Shown piece by piece: positions 1-9,800 of a stretch of 35,527 bases of DNA. The notes below the pieces were generated by a model, which was not told where the DNA came from, searched no databases, and saw nothing but the letters and a program-made list of their open reading frames with translations. Source of the DNA: Planctomycetota bacterium (GTDB lineage: Bacteria > Planctomycetota > Planctomycetia > JALXBF01). The translations under genes were made by a program, and so were the position numbers. How positions within the stretch are numbered: position 1 is the stretch's first letter; every line of letters begins with the position of its first letter. The stretch spans positions 1 to 35,527 of the forward strand of contig JALXBF010000176.1 of the NCBI GenBank assembly GCA_026991575.1. Reading direction: 5' to 3'.

Positions 1-136
1 CACCGGATAGCGAGTGTCCTACGCGGAGGCCGTCCCTGTCACCGTCGAGCACGTGCATGGACGCAACGGTCAGCTCGCGGTGACCACCGCATTTTGCGGC
101 GCAGCGCGGCGGTTGCCGGTTCGTTACCGGGGCATA
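1..136. other. Window edge, no supported gene
   Basis: This stretch lies downstream of the ABC ATPase stop on the minus strand. An ABC-2 permease gene would be expected next in such an operon. The only minus-strand frame that stays open to the edge has an ATG near position 86 and gives no recognisable membrane-protein sequence. I therefore do not call a partial gene here. Confidence 0.5.
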
Positions 137-1063
137 CTACTGGAGTGCTCCCTTGGTCAGTTTCAAGAAGGCGGTCTCGAGGCTGATTTCCTGCTCGCGA
201 AGCATTCGGAGCTTAAGACCGTTTTCCAGCAACAAGGCGGGAATGAACGTGTAGTCGACAATGCCCTCGCGCAGCGTGACCTCGAGCACGCCATCCTTTT
301 CTCCGACGGACTCCACGTCCGGGTGATCCTCCAGCAGTTTGGCGGCCCGATCGGTTCCATCGGCGACAGCGACCTGCAGTACCACGTTGCGCCGGACCTT
401 CGCCATCACTTCCTTGACGTCTCCCTGGACGAGCATCTCGCCACGCTCGATGATGCCGATCTTGTTGCAGATATCGGCAAGCTCGGGCAGGATGTGGCTG
501 GAGACGAGGATGGTCTTACCCATGTTCCTCAGCTCTTTCAGCAGGCTGCGGATCTCGATGCGTGCCCGCGGATCCAGGCCGCTGGCCGGTTCATCCAGCA
601 GCAACACCTGCGGGTCGTGAAGCAGCACGCGCGCCAGCCCAAGCCGTTGTGTCATGCCGCGTGAAAGGCTTGTCACGAGCGCGTCCCGCTTGAACGCCAG
701 GTCGACCAGCTCCAGCACCTCCTCGCAGATCTTTCGTCGTTTCGGCGGCCTGATTCGATACGCGGCGGCGAAGAACTCCAGGTACTCCATCACGGTCATG
801 TCGTCGTAGACGCCGAAGAAATCAGGCATGAACCCGATCAACCGTCGGATTTCGCGTGGGTTGGTGTAGATCGAATAGCCGCACACGTATGCCTCACCAA
901 AGGTCGGGTTCAGCAGCGTGGCGAGAATGCGCATCGTCGTCGTCTTCCCGGCACCGTTCGGTCCGATGAACCCGAACACGTCCCCCTTTTCCAGCTTCAA
1001 GTTGACTCGGTTAACCGCGTACAGGTCGCCGTAGACCTTGGTGAGGTCATGTGTCTCGATCAT
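137..1063 (-). CDS. ABC transporter ATP-binding protein (ABC-2 type)
   Basis: This is a 308-residue cytoplasmic ATPase that would energise an ABC-2 type exporter. The Walker A motif GPNGAGKT is at residues 34-41, the signature LSRGM at 133-137, Walker B VLLLDEP at 153-159 and the H-loop SSH at 188-190. The Q-loop position reads FMPD (Asp81) where glutamine is usual. The C-terminal ~80 residues are the accessory domain typical of this subfamily. The ATG overlaps the stop of the upstream membrane protein by ATGA (1060-1063), so the two are probably translationally coupled and act together. A permease is not visible and may lie beyond the window edge. The substrate cannot be told from sequence. 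The family call is firm; the partner assignment is inferred from the overlap. Confidence 0.93.
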   Translation of the reverse strand: MIETHDLTKVYGDLYAVNRVNLKLEKGDVFGFIGPNGAGKTTTMRILATLLNPTFGEAYVCGYSIYTNPREIRRLIGFMPDFFGVYDDMTVMEYLEFFAAAYRIRPPKRRKICEEVLELVDLAFKRDALVTSLSRGMTQRLGLARVLLHDPQVLLLDEPASGLDPRARIEIRSLLKELRNMGKTILVSSHILPELADICNKIGIIERGEMLVQGDVKEVMAKVRRNVVLQVAVADGTDRAAKLLEDHPDVESVGEKDGVLEVTLREGIVDYTFIPALLLENGLKLRMLREQEISLETAFLKLTKGALQ

Positions 1064-3312
1064 AGCTGTTCCCCTTCTGAGATCCCCGTGGTCGCTGATT
1101 CTCGGTGCCGCTCTGTGACGGGCAGGATGGCACGCAGCAGGACGGCAGATTCTTCTTCCGGCTGCATGGCGCGTCTAGCCTGCACCAGCAGCTTGCCCAC
1201 ACTTCCCTGCGGTGCCCAGGCAAGTGCCACGGCGCGGTTTTCGCTTTCCATGAACTCGGTCAGGTCCAGATGCATCAGGCTGTAGTTCGTGTAGCGGAGC
1301 GTGTCGCCGAGGTGCCTGTAGAAGGTCAGTTCCGTTAGCCGGCCCAGTAGCTCGGCGTGCTGCTCCAGCCCTTTGGGTAACACGCTGAGCGATACCGGTT
1401 CGCCGTCTTCCACACGGACCACCGCACCGGGCGGTACGTCTCGGAGCACGTATGCCCGTTTGTTGTACACGACCGCTAGCACCTCGAACGCCAGACTCGT
1501 CTTGTTCTCCAGCGTTCCCCTCAGGTGAAACCCCGCTACCGCAGATAGGTCCGTCCCGAGCGCTGTCTCTGCCCGGGCCAACCAACTCCACTCAAACAGC
1601 TTCGCCGACCAGGCGTGAACGGGCACGCGCTCCAGTGCGGCCAGGTTACGACCGTAGCGGTAGGCCCGGGACACGACGGGCAGGCTACCGGAGCGATCGA
1701 AACCACCGATGGCGGCATCCGGGATGCCGAACCAGTTCATTGCCAGCGCCGGGTCAGCGCGTCGTTGCAGCGTTTCCGCCGGCGGTCCTGGCTGATAGCT
1801 GAGATCGAGCGACTGGGCCAGCGGTGCGAACAGACCGGCAAACCCATGACCACGAGCCAATCCCGTTCCCGTCTGATCCACGTCCACGATGCTCAGGGTG
1901 CGAATCCGGTAGGAGCGGCCCTTCAACTGAACGGCCGCGAACCACGCAACCAGGCTCACAACCACGGCCATCACCGGGAACGTGACCCATGTCAGTTCAG
2001 GCCGCTTCAGGACCTTCCGCACCAGGACGTAGTCCACCGGGCCTATCAGAATGATGTACAGGAAGATGAAAAACAGGACCCATTGGAACGGCAACACACG
2101 CACGTTTCGGAAGCTCTCCAGCCATCCTTTGATCAACGACGCGTGGTCATCGAGCGCCGCGTACCGAAATGACCGGGATGCCGGCAGACCCTGCCAGAGA
2201 CGTGCGTGAAGCAGCGTCGCCAGCACGTCAGGCAGCCCCTTCCAGCCGGCGACGGTCGAAGAGGTCAACGGCAGCGCCACCACAATGACGGATCCGAACC
2301 CGTACACGGCCCGGACCACGATCGGCTGGCCACGCTCGGTAACCAGTGCCCGCCCGTGACGCAGTTTCAACCGAGGTAGCGATAAGCCTCCTTCGCCGAG
2401 AGCCAGGCGGTGAGGCGTGTTAAAGTAGGCCTCCAGTCCGGGCAGCGAGCGGACTCGGAACGTACCGGTCACCTCAACCGGTAACAGCTCTCTGAGCGGC
2501 GCGTCAGCCAACTCCGGTATGCTCCGGGACAATCCGATGACGATTGTGCCCCCCCGCCGAACCCAGTCCAACAGAGCACGCTGTTCCGTGGTTCCCAGCC
2601 GAGCAAGCGCCGCTGCGTCGTCGAGGGCGAGCACCACGGCATCGGCTGTGTCGTAGCCGAGCCACCGTGGCGGCAATTGACTGCTGTCGATCGGCACATG
2701 TCGGAACGTGACGTCCAGCGTTCCGCCACGCCCCAACGCTCCCTGCCCGGCGCTCTGCTTGAATGTCGTTACATCGAGGAGCTGACCGGTTCCGATACCG
2801 AGCACCGTGAACGTGCCCGCGGTCACTGGTTGTAAGTCGGACGCTGCCGCCTTGCGCGAACTCACCACCCGGTGCCGCTCGTCCCATAGCTCGATGCCGA
2901 TATCTGTGCCAAGCGTTCCGGGACGCACGAATGTCCGGAACCAACGCGATTCCCCGGGACCGAGCGCCACCGCATACCCGCCGCCATCCTCCGACGGTGC
3001 ACCATAGAGAACCGGCACGTCGTCCGGGTCGGCGGCTCGTGTGACGAGATAGCCCTGAAAGCCGTCCTGATCAGCGGAGACCAGCACACGCACCATGCAC
3101 CACCGGCCCGGCTTGTACACCCCGCCGAGCCCGACGGTCACCTGTTCAATGCGGTCCTCGGCCTCGGCTGGCGGAGCGGCGCAGGGCAGAAACGCTACCA
3201 CACATGCCAGCCCGAGCCAGCATCTCAGGCACTGTGCCGGAGTGATCCGGGCCGATGGTTCTGGCACGCCGGCTGACACTGTTTGTTCCGAGGAACGCGC
3301 GCGTTCAAGCAC
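1060..3312 (-). CDS. Membrane-anchored protein with GATase-like fold, ABC partner
   Basis: A 750-residue protein of the kind found beside ABC-2 ATPases in planctomycetes. A GTG start at 3312 gives an N-terminal stretch of about 30 residues before a hydrophobic signal segment (residues 31-51, ending near AEA). A long extracytoplasmic part follows. Residues about 200-280 resemble the class I glutamine-amidotransferase-like fold seen in such proteins (beta-strand VVLAL, then a LLDWVRRGGTIVIG strand-turn), without an obvious catalytic Cys. Two membrane helices lie at about 409-425 and 443-462. Residues from 463 to the end form a second soluble region. The end overlaps the ABC ATPase start by ATGA. 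The start is uncertain: no strong ribosome site precedes the GTG, and later GTG codons (residues 12 and 16) are possible. The role is probably as a regulatory or structural partner of the transporter, but this is inference. Confidence 0.8.
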   Translation of the reverse strand: MLERARSSEQTVSAGVPEPSARITPAQCLRCWLGLACVVAFLPCAAPPAEAEDRIEQVTVGLGGVYKPGRWCMVRVLVSADQDGFQGYLVTRAADPDDVPVLYGAPSEDGGGYAVALGPGESRWFRTFVRPGTLGTDIGIELWDERHRVVSSRKAAASDLQPVTAGTFTVLGIGTGQLLDVTTFKQSAGQGALGRGGTLDVTFRHVPIDSSQLPPRWLGYDTADAVVLALDDAAALARLGTTEQRALLDWVRRGGTIVIGLSRSIPELADAPLRELLPVEVTGTFRVRSLPGLEAYFNTPHRLALGEGGLSLPRLKLRHGRALVTERGQPIVVRAVYGFGSVIVVALPLTSSTVAGWKGLPDVLATLLHARLWQGLPASRSFRYAALDDHASLIKGWLESFRNVRVLPFQWVLFFIFLYIILIGPVDYVLVRKVLKRPELTWVTFPVMAVVVSLVAWFAAVQLKGRSYRIRTLSIVDVDQTGTGLARGHGFAGLFAPLAQSLDLSYQPGPPAETLQRRADPALAMNWFGIPDAAIGGFDRSGSLPVVSRAYRYGRNLAALERVPVHAWSAKLFEWSWLARAETALGTDLSAVAGFHLRGTLENKTSLAFEVLAVVYNKRAYVLRDVPPGAVVRVEDGEPVSLSVLPKGLEQHAELLGRLTELTFYRHLGDTLRYTNYSLMHLDLTEFMESENRAVALAWAPQGSVGKLLVQARRAMQPEEESAVLLRAILPVTERHRESATTGISEGEQL

Positions 3313-3416
3313 TTCGGTGTCCGCTCCCGTCGAAATGCCTGCTCTTCAGGACTCCACTGCCCCCACTACCCATTAAACGGACCGGAGCCGGGCGGGGTTT
3401 GCAACACCAGCCATGC

Positions 3417-3773
3417 TCAAGGTTTCTCCGCTTCGGAACAGACACACGGCACCTGGCCGCATCCCGGGCAACCTTTGCCGTACTTGGCCCGCACCGCGGT
3501 TGCCAGATCCACGCCGGCAACGTTGGCGATCGTGGCAAGCCAGGCGAGCACGTCGGCAAACTCTTCGGCGATCAGCTTGCGGTCTCCGCTACGCAGTGCT
3601 GCCGCCAACTCGCCCACTTCTTCCATTAGCCACATAAATGTCCCGTCAATGCCGCGCGCCACATCTCGGTCCAGATACATGGCCTCGATCGCAATCTGCA
3701 GTTCCCTCAGACCCATGTCCTCCGGACCCGCGTCGGCACCCCTGAGAGACCGATCAGACGTCGAGTGTGTCAT
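3417..3773 (-). CDS. MazG-like nucleotide pyrophosphohydrolase with Cys-rich tail
   Basis: A 118-residue all-alpha NTP pyrophosphohydrolase of the MazG/dUTPase superfamily. The metal-binding signature is visible as EExxE (Glu51, Glu52, Glu55) followed by ExxD (Glu71, Asp74). Family members hydrolyse non-canonical or excess NTPs to NMP and pyrophosphate. After the MazG core comes a short tail with the spacing CxxC-x4-CxC (Cys102, Cys105, Cys110, Cys112), which may bind zinc. The ATG overlaps the stop of the upstream TPR-peptidase gene by ATGA (3770-3773), so it is probably co-translated with it. The functional link between a cytoplasmic NTP-cleaning enzyme and a secreted peptidase is unclear. 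The substrate is unknown. Confidence 0.88.
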   Translation of the reverse strand: MTHSTSDRSLRGADAGPEDMGLRELQIAIEAMYLDRDVARGIDGTFMWLMEEVGELAAALRSGDRKLIAEEFADVLAWLATIANVAGVDLATAVRAKYGKGCPGCGQVPCVCSEAEKP

Positions 3774-6706
3774 TGCTTGTTCCGGCCTTTTTCCCGGTCG
3801 GGTTCTTCGTTCTCAGTGTCTTTGTTCACTCGGCTCAGTAATTCCCTGGCCTCTGCGTTCATTGGTTCCAGAGTCAGCAATTCGGTGAGCACCTTACGGG
3901 CCTCGTCGCGCCGGCCGCCGTCAAGCAGTAACCTGGCGGCTTCCAGCATTCGCTCGCCACGCTGAGCGGGCTGCAGGAGGGCCAGGGCGTAGGTTGCCCG
4001 CGCTGCCTGGGCGGGCTGCTTCAGGGCCAGATAAGCCTCACGCAGCCACTCATATGCCCTCGGCTCGGTGGGCTTCACCAGCGCAACCTCCCAGGCCCAC
4101 CGCTTTAACTGCTGCCAATCCTCTGCCGCGCGCGCAAGCGCCGCCAGTTGGCGGCGGGCGGCCAGATCGGTTGGATCCCTGGTTGCCAGCTCCGTTAGTG
4201 CCCGCTTCAACGTGTCGCTGTCCTTGGCCAGAAGCGCCACCCGCGCAAGCCCCGCGTACCAGCGGTCGTCACCCGGGAATCGTCTTGCTCCCAGCTCGTA
4301 CAGCTGCTTGGCACGCTTCAGGTCGCGGGCACGCGTGGCGCGGTCGGCCAGCAGTAGCAGCACCCTCGGATCGGGTCGGTCTGGGTTGAATGCTTTCCAG
4401 AGCAGTTCCTCGGCACGCTCGTCCTCGCCAATTTTCAGATACAGCCGAGCCAGAACGTACAGGGCTACCGCATGCTGCGGGTGCTTGCGCAGCACGGCCC
4501 GCGCCAAGTCGCGTGCGCGCCGATAACCCCGGCGCCGATAGTAGGCCAGAGCCAGTTCGGCCGCCGTGTCCGGGTCGTCCGGGTTGGCCTGGTGACGCTT
4601 TTCCAGTTCCAGGAACGATGCCGGCCGTTGAGGACGCCGATCTTTGATCTGCTTGATCGTCCGGTCGATGTAGTCGCGGTATCCCTGTTCGAACTCGGCC
4701 AACGTCACATGGAAGGCAACCTCGACCGAACGCGGGTCACGGTGACCGGCAGCGTAAGCGGCTAACAGGCGGGCGGGCGCGTCCTGGCCGAAGCGCTCGA
4801 TCATGTAGTCGAGGTAGAGCTTGCTCTGGTAGTAGGCCTGTGCCCAGCGGGCACGGTTCTCAATGCGAATGAACGCGGCGTTAATGGTGCTGAGATCGAG
4901 CAGGTCTCCGTTCTCGGCCGCCTGGATCAGCACTTCCTCCCACAGTGACGGCGTCGCGAACCCTTCGGCACGCACGGCAAGTGCTTCGGTAAACCAGTGT
5001 GTGATGTTGAAGTCAGTCTGCTGTAGGGTGATCGCATGCGTGAGTTCGTGCCGCAGCACCCTGCCCCAGTTGAAGGGATTGCGCAACGCCGAGGGCGAGA
5101 CCATCGCCACAACCTTCCCAGTACATGCCCCCACCGTTCCGATCCACGGCAAACCGATCGTCCGGGCACTGAACCATTCGTGTCCGCTGTGTCCCTTGGC
5201 CCGGTTAAACACCTCGATCAATACCGGCTCCTTCGGCACATAACCGAACTCGGCGGCCAAACGCTGGAAAACGTCCTCCAGGTACCAGGCTGCTACGTAG
5301 CCAAGAACGCGGTCCAGCTTCGGATCGACGCGTAGCACGAGATGCTTGGTCCGGATGGTAGCGTAGCTGTCCAGCACGTCGAGCACTTCCAGAGTGTTCT
5401 TGATGCGGACGCTGAACGGGTCACGTGCAAAGGCTTCCTCCAACAGCTCCCGAGCCTGCTCTTCGCGGCCGATCCGCATCAGTAGCATGCCCAGGGCTGC
5501 CCGTGCGGGATTGAAGTCCTCATCCAGCTGCAGCGCACGCTCCAGATAGTGACTTGCCAGGCGGAAGACGCGTTGATCCTCCAGATTTCGGCCCAGCTCG
5601 TGGTAGAACGCGACTGGTGCGGGATTCACCCGCTCAGCCTGTGCAATAACCTCCTTGATCGCGTCCCGACGGCCTGAGACCCAGTGAGCGGCCCCTAAGC
5701 AGGCCAGCGCGGCCCAATGGGCCGGGTTCTGCTTCAGTGCCTCCCGTGCCGCCGCGATGGCCTTTGCCGGTTGAGCTTGCGCCAGGTACACGCGAGCGGC
5801 AAGGGCATGAGCATCTGCCAGCGTCGGGACGAGCTCCAGCGCGAACCGCGCCTGTTCAAGCGCCTCATCAAGCTTGAACTCATTCAACGCCAACTCCCCG
5901 AGCGCAACGTACACGGGAGCGGCTGAGGGGTTGATCCGCACCGCTTCACGCAGGTCGCGGTCTGCGTCGCCGCTGCGGTACTTGGCCAGAAAAAGCAGAC
6001 CCGACGCATATCGCGCCTGCCAGAACAGCGGATCTTGCTGATAAGCACCATCGTAGAAGTCGTTCAGCACGCGGTTGAGCGCCTGAGCCTGCTCCGCGTC
6101 CCGCAGATGACGTTCTGCATAGGCGCGTAGCAGATGGCCGGCGTACAGCAGTTGTTCCGCCTCATCAGGCGGATCGTGGGCTACCAGCAGAGCTGTCTGC
6201 TTCAGGACCCGGTCAGCTTCCTCGTGGCGGCCCAGGCTGCGTAGCGCACGATAGCGCTGCCAGTTGAGCGCGTAGTCGTCGGGCCAGTGTCGTTGTGTCG
6301 CGTCGAGGACGGCCAACGCCTCAGGGAACTTTCCCTGCTCTACCAAAAGCTCAGCGCGCAGCGCAGCCAGCCGTGCGCTGCCTTTACCGGCCGCCGGCTC
6401 AGCACAGCGCTGGATCGCCTCGGCAACGCGACCCAGCTCCGCAAAGCAACGCGCTTCCAGATAGTTCTTGATTTCCTTTTCCACCTCGTCGGCTGGCTCT
6501 GCTTCCTCCAGCACAGCCAGCGCCTCCTCGTACCGTCCCGTCTGGAGCAGCTGGCGGCTTTGCTGTGCCCACTCCGGCTGTTCCGCGCATGGAGCCACCT
6601 GCGCGGTCGCCGTCAGCGTTAGCAGCAGGACACATGCAGCGCGGACAAGCAGCCATCCGAGCACACTACGGCTAGTACCGGTCACCGATCGTGACTCTGG
6701 GGGCAT
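3770..6706 (-). CDS. Secreted TPR protein with gluzincin peptidase domain (peptidase MA-like)
   Basis: A 978-residue protein. The start chosen is the ATG at 6706 because GGAGG lies 6 bases before it; an in-frame ATG at 6745 lacks a ribosome site. Residues 15-40 form a signal peptide or anchor ending near CAEQP. An N-terminal block of TPR-like helical pairs (about 45-440) is followed by a metallopeptidase core with HELTH at 553-557 and a downstream WFTEALA giving the third zinc ligand Glu574. This is the HExxH-x16-E pattern of gluzincins of the peptidase MA type. A second TPR block runs from about 680 to 960, and the extreme C-terminus is charged. It probably acts in the periplasm or at the envelope. 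Substrate is unknown. It stands 135 bases downstream of the kinase gene and overlaps the MazG-like gene. Confidence 0.88.
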   Translation of the reverse strand: MPPESRSVTGTSRSVLGWLLVRAACVLLLTLTATAQVAPCAEQPEWAQQSRQLLQTGRYEEALAVLEEAEPADEVEKEIKNYLEARCFAELGRVAEAIQRCAEPAAGKGSARLAALRAELLVEQGKFPEALAVLDATQRHWPDDYALNWQRYRALRSLGRHEEADRVLKQTALLVAHDPPDEAEQLLYAGHLLRAYAERHLRDAEQAQALNRVLNDFYDGAYQQDPLFWQARYASGLLFLAKYRSGDADRDLREAVRINPSAAPVYVALGELALNEFKLDEALEQARFALELVPTLADAHALAARVYLAQAQPAKAIAAAREALKQNPAHWAALACLGAAHWVSGRRDAIKEVIAQAERVNPAPVAFYHELGRNLEDQRVFRLASHYLERALQLDEDFNPARAALGMLLMRIGREEQARELLEEAFARDPFSVRIKNTLEVLDVLDSYATIRTKHLVLRVDPKLDRVLGYVAAWYLEDVFQRLAAEFGYVPKEPVLIEVFNRAKGHSGHEWFSARTIGLPWIGTVGACTGKVVAMVSPSALRNPFNWGRVLRHELTHAITLQQTDFNITHWFTEALAVRAEGFATPSLWEEVLIQAAENGDLLDLSTINAAFIRIENRARWAQAYYQSKLYLDYMIERFGQDAPARLLAAYAAGHRDPRSVEVAFHVTLAEFEQGYRDYIDRTIKQIKDRRPQRPASFLELEKRHQANPDDPDTAAELALAYYRRRGYRRARDLARAVLRKHPQHAVALYVLARLYLKIGEDERAEELLWKAFNPDRPDPRVLLLLADRATRARDLKRAKQLYELGARRFPGDDRWYAGLARVALLAKDSDTLKRALTELATRDPTDLAARRQLAALARAAEDWQQLKRWAWEVALVKPTEPRAYEWLREAYLALKQPAQAARATYALALLQPAQRGERMLEAARLLLDGGRRDEARKVLTELLTLEPMNAEARELLSRVNKDTENEEPDREKGRNKQ

Positions 6707-6841
6707 GTCGTGCCTCCGTTCATCGGTGCTGGCGGTCGGCAACAACGGCCGACGTGGTCCGCCTAAATCAGTTTACGGCCGCGTTGGCAACGGCCAAAGC
6801 ACTGTGCCCCGAGGAACTGCGGGCGGGAGACAAGGACGTAC
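6707..6841. other. Intergenic between kinase and TPR-peptidase
   Basis: This gap contains the GGAGG ribosome site of the downstream gene (minus strand, just after 6706) and several copies of AACGGCC in both orientations. An imperfect inverted repeat TAAA-N4-TTTA lies around 6763-6774. I see no convincing terminator or sigma70 promoter, so the peptidase and MazG-like genes may be read through from the kinase promoter. Confidence 0.35.
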
Positions 6842-9800
6842 TCACTCGCTTAGCTGGTCACGTTGCTTGCCGCGCTTACCGGGCAGTACGTCTAACGGGG
6901 CGCCCACGGTCGTCTCCGACGACTCGACCGGCGATGGGCGGAAGAAGTTGACTGCGTCGGTTGCGGCAGGTAACTCGTCGGCGAAGTCCATGGCAAATCC
7001 GATGTCCACCACGGCGCTGTCGGTTTCGCTTCGATACGGGTCACTCTCGAACGCATCCACAGGCAGCGACACCTGTCCGTGGCTTTCCTGGGTGTCGGTC
7101 AGGCTGAGCCACGGTCCACGGAACGCGTACGCATTGCCTGAGCCGGTCCAACGAAACACGTTTGCCTGACCACCAGTCTGGTCGACGACCTTCGTACCGC
7201 GTAGCATGATCCACGGTTCCTGGCCGGCCGTCTCAAACAGGCACCGGCGTGCCGTCACGTGTAGTGGCACCAGCCACTGGCGATCACCCTTGGCCTGGGC
7301 GGCAATCAACTGGCGGTGGGTTCGTACCGTGCAGCGTTCCAGATCGAGCTGCAGCAGCGCGCGCTGGCTGACCGGTTCGGCCGACGGCGAAACGCTGAGG
7401 AGGATCCCGCCTGCAATGGCCGAGTCTTTGAACCTGATAGCGGCCTCAGCTAGGGCGGGCGCGCGGAGAACGTAGCCGCGGGCCAGTACCACGGATCGTT
7501 CGACCGTAACAGTTCCCTGCGCGAGCGGAACGCCACCGAGGGGGCTTTCACCGGAAAGCTCTGCCATCGTCCCACGTGCCGGCGGCTGCACGAGCTCGAC
7601 GATTGGCCCCTGCGCGAACTCGTTCCGCAACGTCGAATTGCGCACCACGAGCGTGGCATCATCCAGTTGCACGATTGTCCACGGACTCACCCGCGCGGAG
7701 CCGGTCGCAGACAAGTCGATCGTAACGCCGTCCAATTCCAGCGTGGCACGCCGGACGGTCAGCAGCGCGAACGCGTTCGGCGTCTCGTGGGCTGGGTCGT
7801 AGTCGAGCGTAAGCACGGGGCGAAAGCCCGAGGCTGCGCGCACGACGACATGCTTGCCGCTCAACACGGCTGGCTTCAGTCGAACCGCGCCGTCAACGGC
7901 CAGCTCCAAGACGGCACCGTCCGGACAGCGCTCTAGCGCTTCCTTGAGCGAGCGGAAGCTGCCCTGACCGTCAGCGGTGATGCGAAAAACACCGCCCGAT
8001 ACCGCCGACTCGTCCAACCCTCCGGTGCCTCGCGTCGGTTCCAGCTTGTCTCCGGAACTCGAAGGCCGCTCCGCCAAGGTGGCCGCCCGGTCGTTCTCTG
8101 CGGCGGTTGTCGTCATCGGAACCGACGGGGACTCGCCCGCTGCGCCGGCCGGTCCGCCTCCGGCCGCTTCGACCGTCCGCGTCAGCGCCTGGACCAGAAG
8201 GCCCAGCGCGCTTTCGCCGTAAATACTGCCGACCGGGGCCACGTGCCGTGTGCCCACCGGTCCCCCGTCGGCCGCTAGTTCGTAGCCGCGACTGGATCGG
8301 GCCAGACGCAACGCTGCACGGACCAGCTCCTCACCGTGATGCTCGGCAACTCTGCCACGCGGCACATCCCATGGCCAATCGCTCTGCTGGACGGAGTCGG
8401 TCTCGGAGACCTGTCGCTGCCGACTCCATTCCCAGAGGGTCTCGGCCCGGGCCTCGCTACCGTCCTCCTGTTGGCTCCGTGCGTAAGCAGCCAGTCCGTA
8501 GTAGAGGTTGCGCGCCCCGCGCCACAGATACGCAGCCGGCGCGATCGTCTGCAGCAACGTAGTCTGATCAGGGCGGTACGCGGCTACGACGCACTCGGTC
8601 AGCGTGATAGTTGCCGCAGCAGTGTTGCCGGGTCCTCCGGACGCTTCGGAAGCGCCGCCTTCGGAGCCGACGAGTGTCACCGTGAACAGCGTGCCAGTGG
8701 TGGTCGTCAGCGTACACCGTTGCAGTTCGGTGACCACTACTGGATGATGGTCGTTTGCGTAACCCGGAGCAGTCAACAGAAACGTCCGCTCGAACGGCAG
8801 CCAGGCAGAGTCAGTCGCGCGGAACCGCACCGGGCCCGTGGTCCACAGGAAACCATGCCCGCCGGCGAAGAGCGAGCGGTGTACAGTGACGGTCGCAGGC
8901 ACGATTTGCTCGGAAAACGTCGAGCCCGTCAGCGGGCGAGCCGGCATGCGGAGCCCGCCACCCGCAACGATGACCCAATTGCCGACACTTCCTTCCGTTC
9001 CGTCCGAGTCGGAAGGTGACACCGGTTCCGTCTGATCGACGACCATGCAGTTTTCCAGTCGCAGCGTCCCATTGTCGCAAAGGAACGCGATCATCGGCCG
9101 GTCAAGGCGGTTTCCGACCAACTCGAACCGGATGCCTTCAAACGTTACGGTCGCTTCTTTCAGCTCAGCCAGGATCCACTCGGCGACGTCTGGGGCGTCC
9201 GGGCGATAACGTAGGCGAAGTACCGGGTAAGAACCCGGTGTGCCCCGGATCGTGATCGTCTTGCCATGAATGCGCAGCCCGGCGACGCCTTCCTGATGCC
9301 CCTGGCCGTTCGGCGTCAGCTCGATGATGCCGTCCGGGGGGGCAAGCTCGATGAGACTGCCGTCGCGGGCCTCGGCAACGGCAGCCCGTAGCGATGCCTC
9401 ATCGGTCACACGCTGCAGTGCTGGTGCCGGCTGGGAGTCCTGGGACGAGCTGTCCGTGCTGTCTCCCGCGGCTGGTGCCTGTCGACCGAGCGTGCTGCGA
9501 CCTGCTCTGTCATCTACCGCCACCGTGTCTGGTGGCGACGGTGCCAGCGGTGATGGCGGAACGGACTGGGGAGATGTAACTGAAGCATCGGCCGGTGATG
9601 CAGCGTCAATGTCGGACGTGCGTGCCGCGGGCATCAGCAGCTGCAGGTGCGAGCGAAACATGAAGCCGACGAGCCCTACCAACAACAGGAGCGATGCGGT
9701 CCAGAGCAGCAGCGAACTCCAGCGGGCCGAAGGCGTGCCTGCGGTTTCCGCCCAGGGGATTCCGTCCAGCAGCACCGGCCGGATGCGCAGCTCACTGGCT

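Noticed and set aside
14-664. Plus-strand open frame of 216 codons at the window start
   Set aside because: It is the antisense of the ABC ATPase gene, whose Walker and signature motifs are clear on the minus strand.
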